A stretch of 48,701 nucleotides of DNA from Pleurocapsales cyanobacterium LEGE 06147 (GTDB lineage Bacteria > Cyanobacteriota > Cyanobacteriia > Cyanobacteriales > Xenococcaceae): positions 1-48,701 of the forward strand of contig JADEWQ010000037.1 in the NCBI GenBank assembly GCA_015207585.1, written 5' to 3'. Numbering within the stretch: the stretch's first letter is position 1; each line of letters opens with the position of its first letter. A model generated the notes under the pieces. That model saw only the letters and a program-made list of their open reading frames with translations, did not search any database and was not told the origin of the DNA. A program made the translations under genes and the position numbers. Below are positions 18,441 through 28,762 of this stretch, in pieces.

Positions 18441-21400
18441 ATGAACGAACAACAAGTAATGGCAAAAAAAATTAACAATGTAACAATTAGACAACAAAAA
18501 AGTAGATCGAGCTCCACTAAGCCCTTTCAGGGTCAGCGTTGGCTGGTTGAAGAAAGGGATGCCTGTGGTGTTGGTTTCATAGCTTATCGGGATGGTCGCG
18601 CTACTCACAAGCTCATCGAACAAGCCTTGCTAGCATTAGACTGCATGGAGCATAGAGGAGCTTGTAGTGCCGATCGCGACTCGGGGGATGGTTCGGGATT
18701 GATGACTGCTTTACCCCATAAGTTGTTCCAATCCTGGTTTGAGGAAAACAACTTAACTATGCCAGACCCCCAAGAGTGGGGCGTGGGTATGGTGTTTTTA
18801 CCCAAAGACGAGCAAAAAGCAGCTGAATGTAAAGTTTTTATAGAAGATGTAATTAAAGCAGAAAATTTGACTGTCCTCGGCTGGAGAGAAGTTCCGGTTA
18901 AGCCTAAAGTTTTGGGCATACAAGCCAGAGAAAATCAACCTCAAATCGAGCAGCTTTTTGTTACTTCTCCTGAGAAACTGGCAGGAGATGCTTTAGATCG
19001 CAAGCTCTACATTGCTCGTTCCCGCGTAGGTAAAAAGCTAGCAGACGATTTCTACATTTGTTCTTTTTCTTGTCGCACAATCGTTTACAAAGGCATGGTG
19101 CGAGCGGCGATTTTGGGCACATTTTATGCGGATCTGCAAAATCCAAATTACGAGAGTGCATTTGCAGTTTATCACCGTCGTTTTAGCACCAACACCATGC
19201 CCAAATGGCCTTTCGCTCAACCGATGCGCTTGTTAGGACACAACGGAGAAATTAATACTTTATTGGGCAATATAAATTGGATGGCAGCGCGGGAGCTAAA
19301 TTTGGAAGTTCCCGGTTGGACTAAAGAAGAATTAGAAGGACTTACCCCCATCGTTAATACAGATAACAGCGATTCCTATAACTTAGATAGTGTTATGGAG
19401 TTGCTGGTAAGAACTGGTCGAAGTCCTCAAGAAGCGGCAATGATTCTCGTACCAGAAGCCTATCAAAATCAGCCCGACCTCAAGCAGTATCCGGAAATTG
19501 TCGATTTCTACGATTATTACAGCGGCGTGCAAGAGCCTTGGGATGGTCCGGCATTGTTAGTGTTCAGCGATGGCAAGACTGTCGGTGCTACCCTAGATCG
19601 TAACGGTTTGCGTCCCGCTCGCTACTGCATTACTAAGGATGGTTATATAGTGGTAGCTTCCGAAGCCGGAGTGGTAAATCTACCGGAAGCAGAAATAATT
19701 GAAAAGGGTAGACTGGGACCGGGGCAAATGATTGCTGTGGATTTCCAGACCCAAGAAGTTCTCAAAAACTGGGAGATCAAGCAGCGAATTGCCCAGCAAA
19801 AGCCCTACGGGCAGTGGGTTAACCAACATCGTCAAATAATAGAGCTCCAAGAGTTTGTCCAACAAACCCAATTAGAAGCATCGGAGTTAGTACGTCTGCA
19901 AACGGCTTTTGGTTATACGGCAGAGGATGTGGAAATAATTATCCAACCGATGGCAACCGACGGAAAAGAGCCGACTTACTGTATGGGAGATGATGTTCCC
20001 CTGGCAGTACTATCAGATAAGCCTCGTTTACTCTACGATTACTTTAAACAACGCTTTGCCCAGGTAACGAACCCACCGATCGATCCTCTGCGAGAAAAGT
20101 TGGTGATGTCTTTAAATATGCAGCTTGGGGTAAAAGGAAATTTATTAAATTTAAAACCAGAAGATGCTCATTTATTAAAGTTAGAAACTCCCATTCTTAA
20201 TGAAGAGGAATTAGCATCGATCGAAGCTTCAGCCTTCAATATAAAAGAACTGTCTACTCTTTACCCAATTACCACGGGACCGGAAGGGTTAGAAGTGGCA
20301 GTTAGAGAGCTTTGTCGTCAAGCAGCCGCAGCAGTAGACGCAGGAGCAGAGATTATTATTCTTAGCGATCGCCCCTGGCGCACCTCCGGCGACCGCACTA
20401 GAGATTGCATTAGAGAAGAATGCAGCTATATTCCCCCACTGTTGGCTGTTGGCGCAGTACATCACTATCTAATCGACAACGGCTTGAGGCTCAAGGCTTC
20501 CCTGATTGTAGACACGGCTCAATGCTGGAGTACCCATCACTTCGCCTGTCTGCTCGGTTACGGGGCCTCGGCAGTATGCCCCTACTTAGCCCTAGAAACA
20601 GTAAGAGCCTGGTGGAGCGATCCCAAAACGCAGAACCTAATGCAGAATGGCAAAATAGAGCAAATATCTGTCGAAGTAGCTCAAAAACGCTATCGATCTT
20701 CAGTAGAAGCAGGATTGCTCAAAATTCTCTCGAAGATGGGCATTTCTTTACTGTCTTCTTATCACGGCGCACAGATTTTTGAAGCTTTGGGACTTGGTCC
20801 GGAGTTGATTGAGTTAGCCTTTAAAGGGACTACTTCTCGTTTGGGAGGCTTAACCATAGCCGAACTCGCCCAAGAAGTAGTCACCTTCCACAGTCGTGCC
20901 TTTCCTCAACTACAGAGTAAAAAGCTAGAGAACTTTGGCTTTATTAAATACAAGCGGGGGGGTGAATATCATATCAACTCGCCCGAAATGGCAAAGGCAT
21001 TGCACAAGGCAGTAGATTCCGGGCAATACGACCATTACGAAATTTATAAGCAACAGCTAAAAGGACGACCCGTCACCGCCTTAAGAGATTTATTAGATTT
21101 GAGTAGCGATCGCTCATCGATTCCTATCGAAGAAGTAGAACCAGTAGAAGAGATTGTCAAACGCTTCTGTACGGGTGGTATGTCTCTTGGGGCTTTATCG
21201 AGAGAAGCTCATGAAACTCTAGCGATCGCCATGAACCGTATTAGCGGCAAATCTAACTCCGGCGAAGGAGGAGAAGACCCAGTCCGGTATAAAGTTCTCG
21301 ATGATGTAGACGAACGGGGTAATTCTCCCACTCTACCTCACCTGAAAGGATTAAAAAATGGCGATACAGCTAGTTCTGCAATTAAACAGGTAGCTTCCGG

Positions 21401-23123
21401 TCGCTTTGGCGTGACTCCAGAATACCTGATGAGTGCCAAACAGCTAGAAATTAAGATCGCGCAAGGGGCAAAACCGGGTGAGGGGGGACAATTACCGGGT
21501 AAAAAAGTCAGTGCTTATATCGCCATGCTACGGCGGTCTAAACCAGGTGTTACCCTTATCTCTCCTCCACCACACCACGACATTTATTCTATCGAAGATC
21601 TCGCTCAATTAATCTTCGACCTGCATCAGATCAATCCTCAGGCAAAGGTATCGGTCAAATTGGTAGCAGAAATTGGCATCGGTACTGTTGCTGCTGGAGT
21701 AGCTAAAGCCAATGCCGATATCATTCAAATTTCCGGTCATGAAGGGGGAACTGGTGCATCGCCTTTGAGTTCGATCAAACACGCTGGGGCACCTTGGGAA
21801 CTGGGATTGACTGAAGTACATCGGGTACTGATGGAAAATCAATTGCGCGATCGCGTCATCCTGAGGGCTGACGGAGGCTTGAGAACTGGTTGGGATGTAG
21901 TCATGGCAGCTTTAATGGGAGCGGAAGAATATGGCTTCGGTTCCATCGCCATGATTGCTGAAGGTTGTATTATGGCGCGAGTCTGCCACCTGAACACCTG
22001 TCCCGTAGGCGTGGCTACTCAACAAGAAAAATTGCGGCAGCGTTTTACGGGCATTCCCGAACATGTCGTTAACTTCTTCTACTTTGTTGCTGAAGAAGTA
22101 CGTTCTCTTCTAGCTAGATTAGGTTATCGTTGCTTGGAAGATATTATCGGTCGTAGCGATTTACTTACTTACAATCGCGATGTTAGCCTAACCAAAACTA
22201 ATGCCCTAACTTTGGATTGTCTGCTCAATCTACCTAACACTAGAGAAGATCGCAGTTGGCTCAAACATGAGAACGTACACAGTAATGGGTTTGTCTTAGA
22301 TGACGATTTACTTGGAGATGCAGACATTGCCGCCGCTATTCGCAATCAAGGTGCAGTTAGCAAACAGGTGAAGCTCGTCAACACCGATCGCACTGTAGGG
22401 GCAAGAATTGCTGGTGTAATAGCCCAAAAATACGGTAATAATGGCTTTGAAGGAGAGATTACCCTCAATTTTCAGGGTGCTGCCGGGCAGAGTTTCGGTG
22501 CCTTCAATCTCCCGGGTATGAAAATGAGCCTTAAAGGAGAAGCCAATGACTATGTAGGGAAAGGCATGCACGGTGGAGAAATTATTATTACTCCTCCCGA
22601 GTCAGCTACCTACGATCCTGCAGTCAACGTGATTATCGGCAATACCTGCTTGTATGGTGCAACCGGAGGAGTTCTTTACGCCAATGGAAGAGCGGGAGAA
22701 CGTTTTGCAGTCCGTAATTCTTTGGGTAAGGCAGTAATTGAGGGAGCAGGCGACCACTGCTGCGAATACATGACTGGTGGTGTCGTAGTCGTTCTCGGTA
22801 CAGTAGGACGCAATGTCGGTGCCGGCATGACTGGCGGTATCGGTTACTTCCTCGATGAAGACGGTTCGTTTCCAGAGAAAGTTAATCCCGAAATCGTTAA
22901 AATTCAAAGGATAATTTCTTCTGCGGGCGAACGAGAGCTCAAAGATTTAATTACCGTTCATGCAGACAAAACTAATAGCCAGAAAGCTAAGATGATTCTC
23001 GCTAATTGGGAAACTTATCTGGGTAAATTCTGGCAAGTAGTGCCGCCATCAGAAGCAGATTCTGCCAAAGCCAATCCAGAAGCGATCGCCCAAGCAGAGG
23101 CACAATCGCTGACTTCTGTATAG
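18441..23123 (+). CDS. gltS: Ferredoxin-dependent glutamate synthase (Fd-GOGAT)
   Basis: 1560 aa. Makes two glutamates from glutamine and 2-oxoglutarate, the second half of the GS-GOGAT nitrogen assimilation route. Residues 1-41 look like the propeptide that is cleaved to expose Cys42 (DACGVGF), the glutaminase nucleophile. Then come the class II amidotransferase domain, the central domain, the FMN-binding synthase domain ([28 protein letters not shown]) and the C-terminal beta-helix (GGEIIITPP...). The 3Fe-4S cysteines are in [13 protein letters not shown] near residue 1176. No GltD subunit is adjacent and the size is right, so I favour the ferredoxin type (also called glsF) over NADPH-type GltB. 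An internal start at MAKKI, six codons in, is possible. Confidence 0.9.
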   Translation: MNEQQVMAKKINNVTIRQQKSRSSSTKPFQGQRWLVEERDACGVGFIAYRDGRATHKLIEQALLALDCMEHRGACSADRDSGDGSGLMTALPHKLFQSWFEENNLTMPDPQEWGVGMVFLPKDEQKAAECKVFIEDVIKAENLTVLGWREVPVKPKVLGIQARENQPQIEQLFVTSPEKLAGDALDRKLYIARSRVGKKLADDFYICSFSCRTIVYKGMVRAAILGTFYADLQNPNYESAFAVYHRRFSTNTMPKWPFAQPMRLLGHNGEINTLLGNINWMAARELNLEVPGWTKEELEGLTPIVNTDNSDSYNLDSVMELLVRTGRSPQEAAMILVPEAYQNQPDLKQYPEIVDFYDYYSGVQEPWDGPALLVFSDGKTVGATLDRNGLRPARYCITKDGYIVVASEAGVVNLPEAEIIEKGRLGPGQMIAVDFQTQEVLKNWEIKQRIAQQKPYGQWVNQHRQIIELQEFVQQTQLEASELVRLQTAFGYTAEDVEIIIQPMATDGKEPTYCMGDDVPLAVLSDKPRLLYDYFKQRFAQVTNPPIDPLREKLVMSLNMQLGVKGNLLNLKPEDAHLLKLETPILNEEELASIEASAFNIKELSTLYPITTGPEGLEVAVRELCRQAAAAVDAGAEIIILSDRPWRTSGDRTRDCIREECSYIPPLLAVGAVHHYLIDNGLRLKASLIVDTAQCWSTHHFACLLGYGASAVCPYLALETVRAWWSDPKTQNLMQNGKIEQISVEVAQKRYRSSVEAGLLKILSKMGISLLSSYHGAQIFEALGLGPELIELAFKGTTSRLGGLTIAELAQEVVTFHSRAFPQLQSKKLENFGFIKYKRGGEYHINSPEMAKALHKAVDSGQYDHYEIYKQQLKGRPVTALRDLLDLSSDRSSIPIEEVEPVEEIVKRFCTGGMSLGALSREAHETLAIAMNRISGKSNSGEGGEDPVRYKVLDDVDERGNSPTLPHLKGLKNGDTASSAIKQVASGRFGVTPEYLMSAKQLEIKIAQGAKPGEGGQLPGKKVSAYIAMLRRSKPGVTLISPPPHHDIYSIEDLAQLIFDLHQINPQAKVSVKLVAEIGIGTVAAGVAKANADIIQISGHEGGTGASPLSSIKHAGAPWELGLTEVHRVLMENQLRDRVILRADGGLRTGWDVVMAALMGAEEYGFGSIAMIAEGCIMARVCHLNTCPVGVATQQEKLRQRFTGIPEHVVNFFYFVAEEVRSLLARLGYRCLEDIIGRSDLLTYNRDVSLTKTNALTLDCLLNLPNTREDRSWLKHENVHSNGFVLDDDLLGDADIAAAIRNQGAVSKQVKLVNTDRTVGARIAGVIAQKYGNNGFEGEITLNFQGAAGQSFGAFNLPGMKMSLKGEANDYVGKGMHGGEIIITPPESATYDPAVNVIIGNTCLYGATGGVLYANGRAGERFAVRNSLGKAVIEGAGDHCCEYMTGGVVVVLGTVGRNVGAGMTGGIGYFLDEDGSFPEKVNPEIVKIQRIISSAGERELKDLITVHADKTNSQKAKMILANWETYLGKFWQVVPPSEADSAKANPEAIAQAEAQSLTSV

Positions 23124-23223
23124 TCAATTTAATGACAGGGGTTTGGAGAAGACTATCAGTCCCGCTCCAGAAACGAGGCGATCGCAACGATCGCAGCGTA
23201 TACTACTAATGTTTTGGAGTCGA

Positions 23224-23345
23224 GACGGGGCTTATAAACGCTGGAACTAAATTCCAGCGTTAGCCTCTTCTCGATGCCACGCAGATTGGTAAGAGGTTGA
23301 CCGAAGATCTGGGATACAAGCCCCGTCCTTCTAGGACGGCTTTTT
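23224..23345. repeat. Nested palindromes next to the IS200-type transposase gene
   Basis: GACGGGGCTT (23224-23233) and AAGCCCCGTC (23318-23327) form a 10-bp inverted repeat that encloses GCTGGAA/TTCCAGC (about 23240-23258), and CCGTCCttctaGGACGG (about 23323-23339) overlaps its right arm. Imperfect hairpins of the last kind mark the right end of IS200/IS605 elements, which TnpA recognises as single strand. The element end therefore probably lies here, just past the tnpA stop. Confidence 0.6.
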
Positions 23346-23735
23346 TTGATTCTCGATATATTCTTTAATCTTTTCTATGGGCGCGCCGCCGCAACTTATT
23401 GCAAAGTAACTAGGACTCCAGAGATGTTTTTCATGTAGCGTTAGCTCAGGAAATTCTTTTCTAAGCATCCTACTAGACACCCCTTTTAGGGAGTTAACAA
23501 TTTGGCTAATAGATAGCTTAGGTGGGTATTCGATTAGTAGATGGGCGTGGTCAGCTTCTCCATTAAGCTCCAGTAGCCGAAAGCTCATTCGCCGAGCCAC
23601 TTCTTGGCATATTTCCGACATAGCCTCAATGTGGGCGTCTGTTAGTATCTTTCTTCTGTCTTTAGTAACGAAGACCAAATGAGCATAAAGTAAGGTAATG
23701 CTATGTCTCCCTCGTCTGTAATTAGTGCCTGTCAT
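23331..23735 (-). mobile_element. tnpA: IS200/IS605-family Y1 transposase TnpA
   Basis: 134 aa, full length for the family. HUH motif is H63-A-H65 (ADHAHLLIEYPP) and the catalytic tyrosine is Tyr126 (KIKEYIENQ). LWSPSYFAISCGGAPIE is the usual signature. These enzymes move single-stranded DNA by a cut-and-paste route without target duplication. No tnpB is adjacent, so this is an IS200-like solo element. The gene seems intact. The stop overlaps the hairpin described at 23323-23339. Confidence 0.92.
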
Positions 23736-23768
23736 TGCAGACCAAATGAATTATTATTGTGTAATTTA

Positions 23769-24092
23769 TTAAGATTTTTGCTTAATATGAATGGCTAACC
23801 AAACACAGGCAGGTTCAGAGCTGGTATATCCTACTCGATGTTTATGATGTGCTGGCAAAAAAACATAATCTCCCACACCCAGCTTAAGGCAAGAACCATC
23901 AGCATAGGATAGTTCTGCTTCTCCTTGAAGGAGAATTACCCATTCATCCCTGTCTTGGTCATACCATTCTCCTGGTGGTGTCGTTTGTCCGGTAGAAACT
24001 ATTCGCTCAATTAAAATATTGTTATTGGAGTAGATGGTTTCAAATAATTCTTCTTGGGGTAGTTGAAGAGGGAGATGAAATATATTTGTCAT
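23769..24092 (-). CDS. Cupin domain protein
   Basis: 107 aa with a single small beta-barrel cupin domain: GEWYDQDRDEWVILLQGEAELSYADG is motif 1 and LGVGDYVFLPAHHKHRVGYTS is motif 2. Motif 1 lacks the usual paired histidines (here Asp/Glu), while HHKH is kept in motif 2, so metal binding may be weak or different. Resembles small cyanobacterial cupins of unknown substrate. It lies immediately upstream of tnpA on the same strand. Confidence 0.8.
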   Translation of the reverse strand: MTNIFHLPLQLPQEELFETIYSNNNILIERIVSTGQTTPPGEWYDQDRDEWVILLQGEAELSYADGSCLKLGVGDYVFLPAHHKHRVGYTSSEPACVWLAIHIKQKS

Positions 24093-24246
24093 ACTGGTCT
24101 AAAATTTAGAATTGAGAGCGCCAACAGCTTGAATATACAATTTATATTTCTAATCCCCGTTATTTATCCAGAATAATTTAAGATAAAAATCCTACCTGAC
24201 TCAACCATAAAATATCTTTGAGATTTTCTTTTTTTACTTATATAAG

Positions 24247-24378
24247 TTAAATCCAACCAATAAAATTAGCAATTACCAGACCAATAACTACTCCTATTAA
24301 ACCACTCAAAGTCGAGGAAACAGAAGCCCAATCCTTATTTAGATAAACTTTGGCTAATTCTCTTGTGGGGGTTTTCAT
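24247..24378 (-). CDS. Small membrane protein ORF, 43 aa
   Basis: An ATG at 24378 opens a 43-codon frame to TAA at 24247. The peptide has a polar, charged N-terminus (MKTPTRELAKVYLNKDWASV) and one hydrophobic segment at about residues 25-43 rich in Gly, Val and Ile (LSGLIGVVIGLVIANFIGW), so a single-pass membrane peptide is predicted. The clean split between polar and hydrophobic halves argues against chance. Ribosome binding site is weak. No family recognised. Confidence 0.45.
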   Translation of the reverse strand: MKTPTRELAKVYLNKDWASVSSTLSGLIGVVIGLVIANFIGWI

Positions 24379-24682
24379 ATTTTGTCTTTTATTTAATAGG
24401 GTCGATCAAATAATAATTCCTTTGCCGAACTATTAAAAGTGACTTAATTATATAAATTCAGTGATTTCGATCTAGCTTGATAAAAACAATCTAAAAATCT
24501 TGATTATTTAATACTTAAACAAAAAAAATATTTTATCAATAAACAAATTATATATAAGGGTTTTTGCAGTTTGTTGACATGGCTTATTCAAAACAACAAA
24601 ATAAAACTACTAAAAATAAATTTTGTATAAATAAATTTCGATTAATACATAAAGTATTATTAAATAGGGAATAAAAAACCAT
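24379..24682. other. AT-rich intergenic stretch, no gene seen
   Basis: Strongly AT-rich sequence between the small membrane ORF and the methyltransferase gene, with runs such as AAAAAAATATTTTATC. Promoters for both divergent genes should lie here, but none is clear enough to call. Confidence 0.35.
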
Positions 24683-25294
24683 ATGGATGGAAGACAATAC
24701 GCCCCAGCTACGCAACGTAACCGCGAACCAATTCTAGAAATATTGTTACGAGTATTACCTCCTGAAGGCAATATTCTTGAAATTGCTAGCGGTACTGGAG
24801 AACATGCTGCTTTTTTTGCCCCACACATAGCACCTCGTTGTTGGATTCCTTCGGATCCCGATCCTCAATTACGGGAAAGTATTGCTGCTTGGCAAAATTA
24901 CTTCCAGCTAACCAATTTGCATTCACCTTTAGATATCGATGCTGCCGAGTCGCGATGGGCGATCGAAGATAAGGAAATAAAGATACAAGCTCTGGTTAAT
25001 ATTAATATGATTCATATTGCCCCGTGGTCTACTTGCTTGGGATTAATAGCAGGTGCCAATCGTCTCCTTCCATCAGGTGGTATCCTTTACTTGTACGGTC
25101 CTTTCAAACAAGGTGGAAAACATACAGCTCCGAGTAACTTAACCTTCGACCAGTTCTTGCGCAGTCAAAACTCTCAATGGGGAGTGCGAGATTTAGATGA
25201 GGTAGTTGCTGTAGCAAAGAGCAATAATTTAGAACTACAAGAAACCTTTGCCATGCCAGCTAATAATTTATCTGTAGTTTTTCAACATCAATAA
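24683..25294 (+). CDS. DUF938 family, SAM-dependent methyltransferase-like
   Basis: 203 aa. Begins RQYAPATQRNREPILEIL and contains the motif I loop ILEIASGTGEHAAFFAPHI, then WIPSDPDP, NMIHIAPW, and a C-terminal strand; this is the DUF938 layout (class I methyltransferase fold). The SAM-binding glycine motif is intact; the methyl acceptor is unknown. purN follows about 70 bp later on the same strand. Confidence 0.88.
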   Translation: MDGRQYAPATQRNREPILEILLRVLPPEGNILEIASGTGEHAAFFAPHIAPRCWIPSDPDPQLRESIAAWQNYFQLTNLHSPLDIDAAESRWAIEDKEIKIQALVNINMIHIAPWSTCLGLIAGANRLLPSGGILYLYGPFKQGGKHTAPSNLTFDQFLRSQNSQWGVRDLDEVVAVAKSNNLELQETFAMPANNLSVVFQHQ

Positions 25295-25363
25295 ATTTTC
25301 TAAATCATTTTGAATTTCTGACTTTATTGATTACTGTTAAACTTACATGTTTTGTATGCAACA

Positions 25364-26032
25364 ATGACCGACCAAGCGATCGCCAATAATCAAAATAACT
25401 TGAATGAAGTATTGGTTTCTCCCAGTTTATCAACAACGGATTTAGAGTTGACCGAGCCTTTAAAATTAGGCATTATGGCTTCTGGAAGTGGAACTAATTT
25501 TGAAGCGATTGTCAGGGCAATTGATAAGGGTAAGCTAAAGGCAGAAATCAAAGTCTTAATTTATAACAATCGGGAAGCAAAAGTGCGATCGCGTGCTGAA
25601 AAATGGCAAATTCCCGCAGTACTTCTAGATCATCGGGAATATAAGCAGCGGGAGGCTTTAGATCGAGCTATTGTCGCTACTCTCAAAGAATATGGAGTGG
25701 AATGGGTAGTTATGGCTGGTTGGATGCGAGTCGTAACAGGAGTATTACTCGATGCTTTTCCCAACCGCGTAATTAATATCCATCCCAGTCTTCTGCCTAG
25801 TTTTAGAGGTATTCGCGCAGTAGAACAAGCTTTACGAGCAAAAGTCAAGATTGCTGGATGTACGGTTCATCTAGTCACTTCAGAAGTCGATAGCGGTCCA
25901 ATTTTAATACAAGCTGCCGTTCCAATACTTCCCGATGATACCGCAGAAACTCTCCATGCCAGAATTCAAGTACAGGAACATAAAATATTGCCCCAGGCGA
26001 TCGCGATCGCGGCAAAACAATATTACGCTTAA
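25364..26032 (+). CDS. purN: Phosphoribosylglycinamide formyltransferase
   Basis: 222 aa from the ATG at 25364 (an in-frame TTG lies four codons upstream). Transfers a formyl group from 10-formyltetrahydrofolate to GAR in purine synthesis. Signatures: MASGSGTNFEAI, INIHPSLLPSFRG with the catalytic His, and GCTVHLVTSEVDSGPILIQAAVPI with His and Asp of the active site. About 30 N-terminal residues before the Rossmann strand are an extra polar tail, seen in other cyanobacteria. Confidence 0.93.
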   Translation: MTDQAIANNQNNLNEVLVSPSLSTTDLELTEPLKLGIMASGSGTNFEAIVRAIDKGKLKAEIKVLIYNNREAKVRSRAEKWQIPAVLLDHREYKQREALDRAIVATLKEYGVEWVVMAGWMRVVTGVLLDAFPNRVINIHPSLLPSFRGIRAVEQALRAKVKIAGCTVHLVTSEVDSGPILIQAAVPILPDDTAETLHARIQVQEHKILPQAIAIAAKQYYA

Positions 26033-26046
26033 TTTATACGGCTAGT

Positions 26047-26604
26047 TTAGATGTCTTTTATCACTTTACAAGGATTTCCTGCTGCAAAAACATTTGCCGG
26101 AATATCTTTAGTAACAACACTACCTGCACCGATGGTGGTGTTGTTGCCAATTGTGACCCCCTGACAAACAATCGCTCCACCACCAATCCAAACATCATCA
26201 CCAATTATTATAGGAGCAGCCATTTCTAAACCCGATCTCCTAATCTTTGGATCTAATGGATGATATGCTGTGTATATTTGCACTTTGGGACCCAGCAATA
26301 CATTACTACCTAAATAAACTTTATTGCAATCTAAGAAGATGCAGTCGTAATTAACAAATAGATTTTCTTTAGCGTAAATATGGCAGCCATAATCGCAGCG
26401 GAAGGGTGGTTTTACTTCAAATTTTCGACCCACTGAACCGAAAAGAGCTTGAATTAGCTCGCGCCTTTTTTCAATTTCACTTGGCAGAGATGAATTAAAA
26501 GCATACAAGAGATTTTGTGCATTTATATAAATTTTTACCAGTTCGGGATCGGTTGCAATATATGGCTCATTTGCTAACATTTTTTCTCTTGCTGCTTTCT
26601 CCAT
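26047..26604 (-). CDS. Sugar O-acetyltransferase, left-handed beta-helix (Maa/NodL/LacA type)
   Basis: 185 aa. Starts EKMLANEPYIATDPELVKIYINAQNLLYAFN, the N-terminal Maa domain, then hexapeptide repeats with YHPLDPKIRRSGLE, IIIGDDVWIGGGAIVCQGVTIGNNTTIGAGSVVTKDIPANVFAAGNPCKVIK. Acetyl-CoA-dependent acetylation of maltose, glucose or a related sugar is expected. It converges with purN, with 14 bp between the stops. Same strand as the restriction-modification genes upstream, 45 bp away. Confidence 0.9.
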   Translation of the reverse strand: MEKAAREKMLANEPYIATDPELVKIYINAQNLLYAFNSSLPSEIEKRRELIQALFGSVGRKFEVKPPFRCDYGCHIYAKENLFVNYDCIFLDCNKVYLGSNVLLGPKVQIYTAYHPLDPKIRRSGLEMAAPIIIGDDVWIGGGAIVCQGVTIGNNTTIGAGSVVTKDIPANVFAAGNPCKVIKDI

Positions 26605-26649
26605 CTCTCTAGCACTTAGTAAATGTTAATTGCTTTAGATATTACAAAA

Positions 26650-27507
26650 CTAATTGAAGACTGCATAACTAATCAATTTAGCAGCAATTAGTTTCACCGG
26701 ATTATCTGGCGATTTGATTTTTACGTCTCTAATTTGAAAGTTGCGATCGCCAAGTAATTCTAGTTTTTTTCGACTGGCTAATGGAAAAGATAAATATTTT
26801 TCTTCTCGCATCAAAGCAAATAATCTAAAAGTCTTATTTAATTGCTTTGGTTCTAAATTAAGATACTGATAAACTTTATGTGGATGCTCTATCTGCCACA
26901 TTCCTCTAATTCTTAGAGAAGTAATTCCTAAAGGATCGACCCGATTAACTCTACCTAACTCTTTGGTCGGATTAAATTCTACTCCAACAATATTATTGAT
27001 TCCGCTAATTATTTTTCTTTTTACTCCTTCATAAATTTCTTGACTTGCTGCATAACAATCACCATAAATCAACCAAAGTAAGTTTAATTTTTGTTTTTTA
27101 ACACAGCCGATAGCATAAATAAGCTCTTTTTCTGTCCATACCTCACATTCCCGACAAGCTCTGGTAATCATCGGACTAGTAGCAAATAGTTTCGATGATG
27201 GATAAGAGCTATTTAAAGCTATTGTTGCTGTTTCTGACTCTAATTTTTTTACTTCTATTGCGTCTCCATTTATCAACATCAGATCTGGAGGATTATTTCC
27301 ATTACCAAAATAAGAGAATACTTGCTCATAAACCTCACCTTTCTTGGCTTCATCAGTTTCAGTAACTGTATTGGCAAAAATATCTTTGACAAATAATTCT
27401 AAGGCATCTCCAGCAGCATTAATTTTGTTTTTACTGCGATAATATTCAACAATATCGGGAATTTGATTAGTAGCAATTGTATAAATCGCTTCTAAAAGAT
27501 TAGCCAT
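26650..27507 (-). CDS. Type II restriction endonuclease, NgoPII-like (predicted GGCC)
   Basis: 285 aa. Features NNPPDLMLINGDAIEVKKLES, which gives a PD...(D/E)xK nuclease core (Asp of PPDLM, Glu and Lys of EVKK), then NSSYPSSKLF and LNLLWLIYGDCYAASQEIYE. It resembles the NgoPII-type restriction enzyme family in my memory, whose members cut GGCC. It starts 12 bp after the cytosine methyltransferase on the same strand, so the pair is a type II restriction-modification operon. The specificity call rests mostly on the partner methylase. Confidence 0.75.
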   Translation of the reverse strand: MANLLEAIYTIATNQIPDIVEYYRSKNKINAAGDALELFVKDIFANTVTETDEAKKGEVYEQVFSYFGNGNNPPDLMLINGDAIEVKKLESETATIALNSSYPSSKLFATSPMITRACRECEVWTEKELIYAIGCVKKQKLNLLWLIYGDCYAASQEIYEGVKRKIISGINNIVGVEFNPTKELGRVNRVDPLGITSLRIRGMWQIEHPHKVYQYLNLEPKQLNKTFRLFALMREEKYLSFPLASRKKLELLGDRNFQIRDVKIKSPDNPVKLIAAKLISYAVFN

Positions 27508-27519
27508 TTACTGATACAT

Positions 27520-28623
27520 CTATTTTGTAGGTGTTAAATCTAAATTTAAACTAAGTTGTAAAGCTTTACTATCTGATAATTTACTTTTTATTGATTCTTT
27601 TTGCTCAAAAATAGTAGTTAAAATAGCTTTGGCTATAGCATAACTAAAATTAACAGGAACTGCATTACCAATTAATTTATAACCGGAATTAAGATTTTGA
27701 TAAAAAAAGATAAAATCATCGGGAAAAGTCTGGATTCGGGCACATTCTCGCACTGACAAGCGACGATAAGGATAAGATGAGTTCGGATCGAAAATAAACT
27801 TATCTATGCCAACATTAATCATTTTATTGGCTTGAGGGTGAATTGGTGCATGACGACCTCCAGCTTGGATAGTAAATGATGGTTCGTGCCAAGAACGAAC
27901 ACGATTTCTTGACATGTACATACTAGAAAATCCACCTACTGAATATTCATGATTAGGGACAAGACAAGCATCACCGTTAGTCTTATTTTTGTCTTTAGCA
28001 GGTAAAGCAGATTCTCTTAAATTCCAAATTGCTTGTTTGAGAGTAGAAAAGTTATAATTTTGCTCTATTAAATCAAAGTTAAATTCTTGGTTTAGATCTT
28101 GTCGCAATCCAACAAAAATAACTCTTTTTCTTTCTTGAGGAACGTTATAATTTACAGCATTGAGTAATTTAAACTTGACAACAAAACCTGCTTGTTCAAA
28201 AGCATCGACAATATTATCAATAGCATTATGATGTTTTTTATGCAGCATTCCGGAAACATTTTCAGCTAAGAAAAAAAAGGGCTGCTTGTCTTGCAGAATG
28301 CGAATATATTCCCAGAATAGTTGACCGCGAGAATCATTAATTCCTCTCTGCATACCTGCCTCACTCCAACTTTGACAGGGAGGGCCACCAATAATGCCAA
28401 AACAATCAGGAATTTCTGAAGAAGAAATCTGACGAATATCTCGTTTATCTAGATAAGTATTGGGATGATTATGCTGATAAGTTTGCCAAACATCGCGATC
28501 GCAATCATTTGCCCAGACAATCTGAAAACCAGCTTGAGAAAAACCTAAATCTAAGCCACCACATCCAGAAAAAAGTGACACTATGTTTAAGTCAGTTGTT
28601 TTGTTAGATGATAGTGACTTCAT
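27520..28623 (-). CDS. DNA cytosine-5 methyltransferase, HaeIII/NgoPII-like
   Basis: 367 aa from ATG at 28623 (a TTG three codons upstream is in frame). Motif I is LFSGCGGLDLGF, motif IV GGPPCQSWSE with catalytic Cys83, motif VI AENVSG, motif VIII around QERKRVIFVG, and motifs IX-X RRLSVRECARIQTFPDDF and GNAVPVN. The target recognition region NHEYSVGGFSSMYMSRNRVRSW...TIQAGGRHAPIHPQA is very like M.HaeIII, which methylates the inner C of GGCC. It protects host DNA from the nuclease encoded next to it. AT-rich for this window, consistent with transfer. Confidence 0.92.
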   Translation of the reverse strand: MKSLSSNKTTDLNIVSLFSGCGGLDLGFSQAGFQIVWANDCDRDVWQTYQHNHPNTYLDKRDIRQISSSEIPDCFGIIGGPPCQSWSEAGMQRGINDSRGQLFWEYIRILQDKQPFFFLAENVSGMLHKKHHNAIDNIVDAFEQAGFVVKFKLLNAVNYNVPQERKRVIFVGLRQDLNQEFNFDLIEQNYNFSTLKQAIWNLRESALPAKDKNKTNGDACLVPNHEYSVGGFSSMYMSRNRVRSWHEPSFTIQAGGRHAPIHPQANKMINVGIDKFIFDPNSSYPYRRLSVRECARIQTFPDDFIFFYQNLNSGYKLIGNAVPVNFSYAIAKAILTTIFEQKESIKSKLSDSKALQLSLNLDLTPTK

Positions 28624-28762
28624 TAAGTCCAATTTTTAGTAATGCCAAGCTGACAATATATCAAAGTAACATAAAATATTGTCCCAGGCGATCGCAGTAA
28701 AACAATATCCAATTTTTTGAACTTGCTGCAGTGTTATAAAAAAAGGGCAATTGTGCGATCGC

